Shown here piece after piece: positions 8,331 to 15,460 of a stretch of 16,442 nucleotides of DNA (position 1 is its first letter; the number at the start of each line of letters is the position of its first letter). Origin of the DNA: Acidobacteriota bacterium (GTDB lineage: Bacteria; Acidobacteriota; UBA6911; JACQSX01); assembly GCA_016199665.1 (NCBI GenBank), contig JACQGG010000149.1:1-16442 (forward strand), read 5' to 3'. The notes under the pieces are model-generated. The model had not been told where the DNA came from. It worked only from the letters and a program-made list of their open reading frames with translations, and did no database searches. A program made the position numbers and the translations under genes.

Positions 8331-11223
8331 CCGGCAGGCTGAGACCGGGAAATACGCGCTGCCATTGCCGGGCCGCTTCCTTCCGGGACTGCTCCGCCAG
8401 CAGAGGGTCAGCCCAAATTCCCAGCAGCACCGCCTCGGCTCCCCAAGCCCAGCGGTGAGGAGCCAGCCGGGCTGCGCGGTGAACGACCGGGGGGGCCAAT
8501 CCCACCTCGGCCGTCAGGCCGATCGCCCTGCGCTTACCCGCGCCGCGCATGTCTGCCAGAATCGAGGAAAGACCCTGGGCGCGCGGCGAAGTCAAGACGG
8601 AGACCTCATCTACCGGAGTGTCGAGCAGCCAAAGCGCGTTTGAAGCCTCCGCGGCCATATTGGTGTGGAAACCGACCCGGGCACGCGGGCGCCTTCTGCG
8701 GCATGCCGCCACCATCTTTCCCAGCATGTCGAGCCGGCGCAGGCTCAGCGCCAGATCGGCCAGATAAACGTGGATCAAAAGGGTTCCGCTGAATTTGACC
8801 GGCACTGCGTCCAGCGCCGCTCCCAGCAAACCCATGGCGGCAACCCAGAATGTTGCCGCTCGCTCGCTTGCCAGAAGCGGCAAGGCGATCCGAGCCGCGC
8901 CGGCGATCCCTCCCAGTCTCATCTGCCTGACAACTTCCCCGTATCTTCCCGCGGCCAGCAGCCGCGACTGGTGGAGAAAGTCCGGAACCGTGACCCGCAG
9001 CCGCGGGGCGTCGTTCATGCCCCGGGGCAGCCGCCTGATCTGGGTGGGCAGGACCTGGTATTCGTCCCATTTGGATCCTGTATCCCGGTTCCTCAAATAG
9101 GCCGCGGCGAGGTCGGGCGCAAGGTCGCGTAAATCAAGCACACAGCGCGGCCGAGTCGTCCCGTTGGCGGCGCTCAGCTCGCCGGCCAGATTAGGGCTTG
9201 AGGCGATGGCCGGTTTCCCGTCGGATGGCTCCTGGCTGAAATTTTCTACTGCGCGGCAGGCCTGGTACGCCCGAAACAGCAGGCGCTCCAGGCCAATAGC
9301 TCCGGTGAGGTTCAGCGGCGTGGATCGCCCGGAGCGTGACGCTTCTCTCAGGTCGGCAAGTTCTCTGGTGAAGCCCGCTCCGGCGTAGTCCGGGGCGATA
9401 TTGAAGCCGACGTCCGAATCCAATTGATGCGTGATGTCAACCTCCCCTTCGCCGGTCACAAACACCCCAACACTGCCGGTCAGCGTCAGCCGGCCCCGTT
9501 CGGTCCAGACTGTCAGCATATTCTCCTGCCGCGGATAGCCCTGGATCGACCAACTGCAGTATTGCCTCCCCTTGAATGCGGGATAACTGAAGGTGAGGAC
9601 CATGGAATCCTCAACTTCGGCGGAATAGAGCCTGCGGCTTTCGGCTTCAATCTTTGTGGGGTCGCCAAAGGCGGCGCGAATCATCGACAAGACGTGCCCG
9701 CCTGCGTTGATCAGCACCCCTCCGCCGGATATGTTCTTTTTAACCTCCCAGCGCGGGGTTTCCCGCTCCTGAATGAACGACAGCAAAGTCACGCCCACAA
9801 ATGCCTTTACCTTTCCGAACTCTCCCGCCCGCAGGCGTTCCAGGCACGTTTCAATCTGCGGATTGCGCGGCATCACATACCCGACATGCACCGCCTGAAC
9901 GGGAAATTCCCGAGAGAGCTGTTCGTAGTCAGCCAACTGCTCGGACCCGAGTGCGAGCGGCTTTTCAACCATCACCGCGGCCAGTCCCCGGCCGAGACAG
10001 GCTCGGGCCAGCGGCAGGTGGGTCGCGGCCGGCGTGGCAATGACCGCGGCATCGGGAGCCGTTTGCGCCAGAGCTTGCTCGGGAGAGTCAAACATTGCGG
10101 CAGAAAGCCCCATTCCCCGCAGCAGCCCTCGGGCCGCCGCACTCGGATCGGCAACACCGCACAATACGGTTCCGGGCAACCGGGACAGGACGATGGCATG
10201 CACCAGGCCAATGCGGCCGGCTCCGATCAACAGCACGCGCACGGCGCGTTCCCGGAGCGATGCCGGCCGGTCCGCGGGCGCAGGGGCATCCGCAAACATT
10301 TCCTCCAAAGGACGCGGCTTCAGGTTCAGGCGGTCCCAGTCCGCTTCCGTATCCATCTTCTCCGTAAGCCGCAGGCCCTTGATGTTGTTGCTGTTGATTG
10401 GAAGCGGAATGCCCGCCGCCTCGGCAAGGGTAATGGCAGTCTCCACCGGCCACAAGGGAACCGGCAGCATGATTTTCCCGCGTCCCAGGCGCGCGCGCGC
10501 CATCGCCTGCAGGAATGCCGCCAGGGTCAGCCCTTGGGGGTGGCCCAGCTTGAGTATGGAGCCGTGCAGCCCAGACGCCCCGCGGTCGCACCGGAAAACC
10601 GCTTCGCACAGGTCGTCCACGTGAATGGGCTGCACTATGGCCCGGCCGCCGCCAAGCAATGGAATGACCGGCAGGGAATCAACCATTCGCCTCAAGCGGC
10701 CGAACAAGCCTCGGCTGCCGGGTCCAGTCACCAGTCCCGGACGCAGAATGATCACATTCAGCCCGTCCAGCCCGCGCAGTATCTGCTCGGCTGCATGTTT
10801 GGTTCTGCCATAGGTTGACAGAGCGTCAGGACGAGCCGACTGGGAGGAAACAAAGAGAAAAGTCTCCACTCCTGCCTGCCGCGCCAGACGCGCCAGACGC
10901 AGTGTTCCCTCAACATTGACGGCGTAAGAACTCTGTTCTCCCGTTTCCCTACTCACGGCGCAGTGGACCACGACGTTGACGCCCTGCAGAGACTCGACGG
11001 GAATCTGAGTTGGCAGGGCGCCAAAGTGGCGGTCTCCGACCGGGACGGGCGGGCCGGCAGACCAGTCGGATCGCGTCAAGGTCTTGATCCGATAGCCTCG
11101 GGCCAAGGCCAAGGAGGTCAAGCGGGAACCAATAAAACCGGCCGCTCCGGTGACCAGCATGGTCCGCCCCGGCCCGAAGCCTGCCCACTCACGGATGTCG
11201 GATGAACCGCGGGAGCCCGTCAT
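8317..11223 (-). CDS. Trifunctional fusion: SDR epimerase/dehydratase + Gfo/Idh/MocA oxidoreductase + unknown C-terminal domain
   Basis: The 968-residue product has three modules. Module 1 (about 20-300) is an extended SDR with NAD(P)-binding TGAAGFIG (25-32) and catalytic YxxxK in STYGRTK (136-142). Module 2 (about 328-660) is a Gfo/Idh/MocA oxidoreductase with VLLIGAGRIG (330-339), EKPLAL (420-425, Lys421) and GGGVLINAGGHVLSMI (500-515, His510). Both families act on sugars or sugar nucleotides. A low-complexity linker (about 660-690) leads to module 3 (about 692-968), which I do not recognise. It alternates strands and helices, with GTLLIHVYLAD, ARVGFHTNMAAEA and KRRAIGLTAEVGL, suggesting an alpha/beta barrel-like fold, but has no CxxxCxxC cluster motif. 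ATG 11223 overlaps the preceding TGA (TGATG); Met22 (of TMLVTG), preceded by GGGGCGGA, is an alternative start. Likely role: multi-step tailoring of a sugar for the locus's glycan. Confidence 0.83.
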   Translation of the reverse strand: MTGSRGSSDIREWAGFGPGRTMLVTGAAGFIGSRLTSLALARGYRIKTLTRSDWSAGPPVPVGDRHFGALPTQIPVESLQGVNVVVHCAVSRETGEQSSYAVNVEGTLRLARLARQAGVETFLFVSSQSARPDALSTYGRTKHAAEQILRGLDGLNVIILRPGLVTGPGSRGLFGRLRRMVDSLPVIPLLGGGRAIVQPIHVDDLCEAVFRCDRGASGLHGSILKLGHPQGLTLAAFLQAMARARLGRGKIMLPVPLWPVETAITLAEAAGIPLPINSNNIKGLRLTEKMDTEADWDRLNLKPRPLEEMFADAPAPADRPASLRERAVRVLLIGAGRIGLVHAIVLSRLPGTVLCGVADPSAAARGLLRGMGLSAAMFDSPEQALAQTAPDAAVIATPAATHLPLARACLGRGLAAVMVEKPLALGSEQLADYEQLSREFPVQAVHVGYVMPRNPQIETCLERLRAGEFGKVKAFVGVTLLSFIQERETPRWEVKKNISGGGVLINAGGHVLSMIRAAFGDPTKIEAESRRLYSAEVEDSMVLTFSYPAFKGRQYCSWSIQGYPRQENMLTVWTERGRLTLTGSVGVFVTGEGEVDITHQLDSDVGFNIAPDYAGAGFTRELADLREASRSGRSTPLNLTGAIGLERLLFRAYQACRAVENFSQEPSDGKPAIASSPNLAGELSAANGTTRPRCVLDLRDLAPDLAAAYLRNRDTGSKWDEYQVLPTQIRRLPRGMNDAPRLRVTVPDFLHQSRLLAAGRYGEVVRQMRLGGIAGAARIALPLLASERAATFWVAAMGLLGAALDAVPVKFSGTLLIHVYLADLALSLRRLDMLGKMVAACRRRRPRARVGFHTNMAAEASNALWLLDTPVDEVSVLTSPRAQGLSSILADMRGAGKRRAIGLTAEVGLAPPVVHRAARLAPHRWAWGAEAVLLGIWADPLLAEQSRKEAARQWQRVFPGLSLPEGAL

Positions 11224-12716
11224 CAAAGCAACAAACCGGATCCCGGAGCCGGTGGAGTGGCCGCCACAGACCCCTGTTTCCGGGCGACAGCGATGAGGGA
11301 GACTCCAAAGGGGAGATGAAATCGTTGTTCCAGTTTCAACAGCGGAACCAGCCAGTCAAACAAGCGAAGCTGAAGCCCAGGCAGGCTGGTGCGCCTGAGA
11401 ATCTTGCTGTTGACATACCAACCCACCCACCCGAGCACATTGAAGTAGAACAACTGAGTCAGGCAGAATCCCGCCTGTTCCAGCTTCTCAGCCAGACCCG
11501 CCCGCTCATATCTGCGAAAATGCTTGAAACTGGAGTCCAACGAGCCAAAAAGCCGCTGGCCGGCCGGAACGAGCAGGATCAGCGACCCTCCGTCCATAAG
11601 GCAACTAAGAAAATGCCCCAGCATTTCTCGATCCTTCTCAATATGCTCCAGCACATTCAAACAAATAATTGTATCGACAGATCCCGGCTTTACCTCTTCG
11701 GGCAGGCCATTCTCAAGATCGTGCTTGAAGATACGCACATGTCCGTACTTGGCAAAAGCGTTCCGCAGCAGGCGGGTATACGTGGGATCCGTCTCGATGA
11801 GATACACGTCGTCCGCATTGAGAAAATAACGCGAGAAATTGCCCGTGCCCGCCCCCACCTCCATGACCCGATTTCCGATGTAGGGCGCAATACGGGAGTA
11901 GACCCAGTTATTGTAGCGCGACGCTTTGCGCAGGCGCTTCAATGTCAGGTACTGATCATCGCCCTCTCCCAGAGGATCCTTTATCGAGAACCGGAGGACG
12001 GTCCAGATGGCGGAAACCCCGTCTTTCCACCCGATCTTTTTTCCTTCCTGATAGTCTCGTCCGCTGTAAGAGACGGGAACCTCGTAGACGCGACACTGGA
12101 GCTTGGCGACTTTGGCGGTAATCTCCGGCTCGATGTTGAATCGATTTGATTCAATCCGAATTGTCCTCAGGATGTCCGCTCGAAAAACTTTGTAACAGGT
12201 CTCCATATCCGTGAGATTCAAATTGGTAAATGCATTGGAGAGCATGGTGAGGAAACGGTTGCCGACCGAATGCCAGAACAACAACGCCCGGCGTGGAAAT
12301 CCGGCGAAGCGGGACCCGTAAACGACGTCGGCCCGGCCATCGAGAATCGGCTCCACCAGCTTGAGATAATCGCGTGGATCGTACTCCAGGTCAGCGTCCT
12401 GGAAAATGACGATATCGCCGCTCGCCCTTTCTATGGCGCGCCGCAGGGCGGCGCCTTTTCCCTGGTTTTTCTCCTGAAAGACCACATCAATCAAATTGTG
12501 CGCGGACAGAGAGGTGAACTGCCGCCGCAGTTCCTCATCGGAGCTCAGTTTGACCAAGAACTCTCGGGTTCCGTCGGTCGAGCAATCGTCGACAATCACG
12601 ATCTGCTTCCGGAGATCGACGCAGCAGACCCGGCGGAGAATCTCCCGAATCGTCTTCTTTTCGTTAAAGACCGGAATCAGCACGCTCAGGGTCCACGATC
12701 CCCCGGCAAGGTTCAT
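11223..12716 (-). CDS. Bifunctional GT2 glycosyltransferase / SAM-dependent methyltransferase
   Basis: The 497-residue product is a fusion. The N-terminal GT2 domain (about 8-240) is Dpm1-like: SVLIPVFNEKKTI (11-23), IVDDCSTDGT (41-50), NQGKGAALRRAI (84-95), QDADLEYDP (106-114) and METCYKVFR (171-179). The C-terminal class I methyltransferase (about 265-480) has VMEVGAGTGNFSR (284-296), NVLEHIE (354-360) and FKHFRRY (397-403). There are no strong membrane helices, unlike the GtrB-like GT2 of this operon. This two-domain order is a recurring fusion in bacterial surface polysaccharide loci. A combined role in forming and methylating a polyprenyl-phosphate-linked sugar is inferred. TTG 12740 extends the frame by 8 codons; ATG 12716 is preferred, though its upstream GGAG is about 12 nt away. 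It is the first gene of the operon, and its TGA overlaps the next ATG by 1 nt. Confidence 0.87.
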   Translation of the reverse strand: MNLAGGSWTLSVLIPVFNEKKTIREILRRVCCVDLRKQIVIVDDCSTDGTREFLVKLSSDEELRRQFTSLSAHNLIDVVFQEKNQGKGAALRRAIERASGDIVIFQDADLEYDPRDYLKLVEPILDGRADVVYGSRFAGFPRRALLFWHSVGNRFLTMLSNAFTNLNLTDMETCYKVFRADILRTIRIESNRFNIEPEITAKVAKLQCRVYEVPVSYSGRDYQEGKKIGWKDGVSAIWTVLRFSIKDPLGEGDDQYLTLKRLRKASRYNNWVYSRIAPYIGNRVMEVGAGTGNFSRYFLNADDVYLIETDPTYTRLLRNAFAKYGHVRIFKHDLENGLPEEVKPGSVDTIICLNVLEHIEKDREMLGHFLSCLMDGGSLILLVPAGQRLFGSLDSSFKHFRRYERAGLAEKLEQAGFCLTQLFYFNVLGWVGWYVNSKILRRTSLPGLQLRLFDWLVPLLKLEQRFHLPFGVSLIAVARKQGSVAATPPAPGSGLLL

Positions 12717-12952
12717 GTTGTATACAGCTCCACTTCGCAAAAATCGTTATTATCTCATCATCCTGAGGATCCAGAAGCTCGGGAATCCCCTCAGGCCGGG
12801 TTCCCGCTTTGCTCCAGGACGGCGCCGCCTCGCAGGGTCATGAACGAAGAGAGAAACGGCAGGCCCCGATTGATAATTGCGGTGTCATAGGGAAGGGGAG
12901 CGCGCCAGGGCGCGGGATTACGCTGGAAAGGGAATACCGGGCGCGGAAATAT

Positions 12953-12990
12953 GCTCGTCCAAGGTTCTCGCCTCTTCGGTGCGGACGAGC
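12953..12990. repeat. Inverted repeat, 8-bp arms
   Basis: GCTCGTCC (12953-12960) pairs with GGACGAGC (12983-12990) across a 22-nt loop. TTATTT follows on the plus strand, so it could be a weak transcription stop or an RNA processing site. No flanking plus-strand gene needs one, so its function is unassigned. Confidence 0.35.
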
Positions 12991-13072
12991 TTATTTGCGC
13001 AAAGCAGCCTAAAGACCAGTTGCACGAAACAGCAATGCCCTCTCACCCGATTTTGGAGCGATTGCCGTCCGC

Positions 13073-13092
13073 CGCCGGCCCTACGGCCGGCG
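13073..13092 (-). terminator. GC-rich hairpin just after the small membrane protein gene
   Basis: CGCCGGCC (13073-13080) and GGCCGGCG (13085-13092) form a perfect 8-bp stem with a 4-nt loop, beginning 7 nt after the stop codon of the 46-residue protein. There is no T-tract on the minus strand after the stem, so it is at best a non-canonical terminator or a 3'-end stabiliser. It could equally be a REP-like repeat related to the GC-rich hairpins at 3819-3864. Confidence 0.4.
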
Positions 13093-13099
13093 ACTTTCC

Positions 13100-13240
13100 T
13101 CACTGCTTTTTCTCATCACCGGGTTGCGGCGTAACGTGCAGGCCATCCAGGTGATGCGCTTCCTTCTGCTCAGACCTGAAGCCCCAATACAAAACTGCCG
13201 CTACGATGACGATCCCAACAACTATGTAGAGCAACGTCAT
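13100..13240 (-). CDS. Small single-span membrane protein (46 aa), unknown function
   Basis: ATG 13240 is preceded by a near-perfect Shine-Dalgarno AAGGAGG (13254-13248) with a 7-nt spacer, a strong reason to call this a real gene despite its size. The frame is also open upstream to 13360, but that extension spans the ribosome binding site and looks non-coding. The protein has a very short N-terminus, one hydrophobic helix MTLLYIVVGIVIVAAVLYW (1-19), a charged stretch FRSEQKEAHH (21-30) and a polar tail ending GDEKKQ. It is probably an inner membrane protein with its tail in the cytoplasm. I do not recognise a family. A GC hairpin follows the stop, and the ABC-F gene diverges from it. It could be a membrane-complex accessory subunit or a stress peptide, but nothing here decides that. 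Confidence 0.7.
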   Translation of the reverse strand: MTLLYIVVGIVIVAAVLYWGFRSEQKEAHHLDGLHVTPQPGDEKKQ

Positions 13241-13247
13241 GGAGTTG

Positions 13248-13254
13248 CCTCCTT
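13248..13254 (-). promoter_or_regulatory. Strong ribosome binding site of the 46-aa gene
   Basis: AAGGAGG on the minus strand, 7 nt before ATG 13240. It is the closest match to the anti-Shine-Dalgarno sequence at any start in this window, and it fixes the start of the small gene. Confidence 0.8.
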
Positions 13255-13337
13255 TTTCCCGTGGTCGGAAAGGCGCCAGGCGAAGTAAGGTAGAGAAAGC
13301 AGGAGTGTAGCTGTCATGGCGCTCTGCCCCCCTTACT

Positions 13338-13366
13338 ATTCTAGTAAAAAGAGGGCTCAAGGTCGA
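13338..13366 (-). promoter_or_regulatory. Candidate promoter of the 46-aa membrane protein gene
   Basis: On the minus strand TCGACC (13366-13361), a 17-nt spacer, then TAGAAT (13343-13338). The -10 matches consensus at 5/6 and the -35 at 4/6. Transcription would start near 13331, giving a leader of about 90 nt. The surrounding 13241-13489 stretch is the divergent intergenic region shared with the ABC-F gene, for which no equally clear promoter was found. Confidence 0.4.
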
Positions 13367-13489
13367 ACGAAAAATTCAACCCACCCGATCCTCGGAGTGG
13401 AGACTTCCCTCGGTCAGCTTTGATAACTGCACCCGCACGTTTTGTTCCTCCGGCCGCCGCCGCACCTGCTTTTGTATTACACTCAAACG

Positions 13490-15460
13490 ATGCTCTTGAG
13501 ACTGGAGGGAATTCAGAAGGGCTTCGGCGAAAGATTGCTGTTTGACTCGCTTGACTGGACCCTTCACGCGTCCGATCGGATTGCACTGGTGGGGCCAAAT
13601 GGCGCGGGAAAGACGACCTTGCTCGAATTGATTTCGGGGAAGGTCACTCCGGACCGGGGTCGGATCATTCGCAAGCGAAATCTGGCGATTGCGCATGTGG
13701 AACAAGCCGAGTTTCAGGTTGCAGCAGTCAGCAACCAGACGGTGATAACTCAGGCGCTTACCGTGTTTAACCCGCTCATCCAGATGGAGCACCGGATCCT
13801 GGACATTCAGAAGGTGATGTCGCAAGATTCGCGACGCGTCGGTGAGGTGTCCGACGAGTATTCCCATTTGATTGAGCGCTTCCGATTGGAAGGGGGGTAT
13901 CGCTTTCGATCTTTGACCGAGAGCGTGCTGCAGGGCCTCGGTTTCTCAAGGGAGGCCCTGCACTGGCCCCTGACCCACCTCAGCGGCGGGCAGCAGAGCC
14001 GCCTGAAGCTCGCCCAGGCTTTGCTGTTGCAACCGGACCTGCTCATGTTGGATGAGCCGACCAACCACCTGGACATTGATGCCATCGAGTGGCTCGAAGG
14101 CTATGTCAAGGAGATCCGATCCGCTGTGATCGTCGTCAGCCATGACCGGTTCTTCCTCGACCAGGTCACCCAGAAAACTGCAGAGGTGCACAACCTCGGT
14201 CTGCGGCATTTTTCGGGCAACTACTCGTTCTACCGGCGGGAGCGCGACCTGCAGAACGAGCAGCAGGCTACCGCACATAGAAGGCAGCAGGAAAAGATTG
14301 AGAGAACAGAGGAATTCATTCGCCGCAACATTGCCGGCCAGAAGACCAAGCAGGCTAAGAGTCGAAGGAAGATGCTGGAAAAGTTGGAGCGAGTCGCCGC
14401 GGTTGAAGCGAGCGACTCCCTCAGGCTGGAGGTGCGGGAAGCGGCTGGAGCGGCGCGTCAGGTCCTGCAGTGTGAACATCTGGCCGCCGGGTACAACGAT
14501 GCCCCTCTGATTGAGGGGATTGACTTGGTTGTTTATCGCGGCTCGCGTTTCGGAGTTGTGGGAAGCAACGGAGTAGGCAAGACTACTCTGCTGCGAACGC
14601 TGCTTGGGGATATTCCGCCTCTGGCCGGCCGTCTACACAGGGCCGACAACCTCACCTGGAGTTATTTGTCTCAGACTCAGGCCAATTTAGATCCGGGTAA
14701 GACGGTCCTGCAAGAGTTGCAGGATGTGGCTCCCGATGCGACCGAGGGGACATTGCGCCGCTATCTGGCCGGCTTCCTCTTCCGTGGCGATGACATCTTC
14801 AAGCGGATTGAAATTCTCAGCGGCGGGGAGAGGAGCCGTGTCGCGCTGGCCAAGATGCTGTGGCATCCGGCTCATGTGCTGCTGCTTGACGAACCGACCA
14901 ACCACTTGGATATCCCCGCCCGGGAAGTACTGGAAGCGGCGCTGCAGGAATTTGCCGGAACGCTCTTTGTCGTATCGCACGACCGCTACTTCCTGGGACA
15001 GCTCGATTCGGAAATTCTCCTGCTTCGGGATCGGCGCCTGGAAAGGTTCCCCGATCTGGAAAGTTTTGAGGCAAGGCGCGGAGCGGAGCGGGCAGCGACA
15101 CTGTCCGCCCCGGAGGCTGAGACTGTTGGCAGACGGGAAGCGGAGCCGGCGGCTGCTCAACCCGGGAAATCCATCTCAAAACACGAACGGGCGCGCCTCC
15201 AGAAACAGTTGCTCGCGATGGAGCAGCAAATTCACCAACTGGAGGCGGAGCGGGACCGGGTCAGCTCGGAAATGCAGCAGTTGGGCGGGCGAGAATTCCA
15301 AAAAATGAATGAGCTGGCCAACCGGTATGAGGTTGTCGATCTGGAGCTTTCCGCCGTTTACCGCGAATGGGAAACGCTGATGATGCGGTCGGAAAACCCT
15401 GACACAGCGGCCGCGAATGAACTGAAGGACAAGGCAACGGCCGCGAATGAACACGAATGA
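13490..15460 (+). CDS. ABC-F family ATPase (ribosome-associated type)
   Basis: The 656-residue soluble protein has two ABC domains and no membrane segments, as in the Uup/EttA/YheS-like ABC-F group that acts on the ribosome. The first ABC has Walker A GPNGAGKT (35-42), signature LSGGQ (164-168), Walker B LLMLDEPTNHLD (184-195) and SHDR (217-220). The charged inter-domain linker (about 225-305) is the part that contacts the ribosome/tRNA in this family. The second ABC has GSNGVGKT (358-365), LSGGE (443-447), LLLDEPTNHLD (464-474) and SHDR (496-499). A coiled coil follows (about 562-629), as in Uup-like proteins. ATG 13490 is preferred over TTG 13442, since homologous sequence begins at MLLRLEGI; no clear Shine-Dalgarno precedes it. 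The last 18 residues (ATAANELKDKATAANEHE region) are encoded by repeat DNA and are probably not ancestral. Exact subfamily is uncertain. Confidence 0.93.
   Translation: MLLRLEGIQKGFGERLLFDSLDWTLHASDRIALVGPNGAGKTTLLELISGKVTPDRGRIIRKRNLAIAHVEQAEFQVAAVSNQTVITQALTVFNPLIQMEHRILDIQKVMSQDSRRVGEVSDEYSHLIERFRLEGGYRFRSLTESVLQGLGFSREALHWPLTHLSGGQQSRLKLAQALLLQPDLLMLDEPTNHLDIDAIEWLEGYVKEIRSAVIVVSHDRFFLDQVTQKTAEVHNLGLRHFSGNYSFYRRERDLQNEQQATAHRRQQEKIERTEEFIRRNIAGQKTKQAKSRRKMLEKLERVAAVEASDSLRLEVREAAGAARQVLQCEHLAAGYNDAPLIEGIDLVVYRGSRFGVVGSNGVGKTTLLRTLLGDIPPLAGRLHRADNLTWSYLSQTQANLDPGKTVLQELQDVAPDATEGTLRRYLAGFLFRGDDIFKRIEILSGGERSRVALAKMLWHPAHVLLLDEPTNHLDIPAREVLEAALQEFAGTLFVVSHDRYFLGQLDSEILLLRDRRLERFPDLESFEARRGAERAATLSAPEAETVGRREAEPAAAQPGKSISKHERARLQKQLLAMEQQIHQLEAERDRVSSEMQQLGGREFQKMNELANRYEVVDLELSAVYREWETLMMRSENPDTAAANELKDKATAANEHE

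Larger units (their letters stand above)
12717..13099. other. Intergenic region with hairpins, no supported gene
   Basis: This 383-nt stretch separates the glycan operon start (12716) from the stop of the small membrane protein gene (13100). Short frames on both strands have arginine/proline-rich, incoherent products and are not supported. Three hairpins are visible: CGGGAA/TTCCCG arms at 12780-12785 and 12801-12806, an 8-bp pair at 12953-12990, and an 8-bp GC hairpin at 13073-13092. It must carry the promoter of the five-gene operon, but I see no convincing -35/-10 pair; a GATAAT-like word lies around 12750. Confidence 0.55.

Noticed and set aside
9424..10818. A 464-codon plus-strand open frame opposite the SDR/Gfo-Idh fusion
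   Set aside because: Low-complexity Arg/Gln/His-rich product with no motifs. The opposite strand has clear SDR and Gfo/Idh motifs throughout.
12755..12806. Possible remnant of a dispersed repeat (TCATCCTGAGGATCC followed by a CGGGAA/TTCCCG hairpin)
   Set aside because: The words resemble repeats I recall from soil genomes, but a single copy in this window gives no evidence that it is repeated.
12809..13154. Short plus-strand frames in the intergenic region before the small membrane protein
   Set aside because: Three overlapping frames have incoherent compositions and no ribosome binding site. They also run across hairpins and antisense to the supported 46-residue gene.
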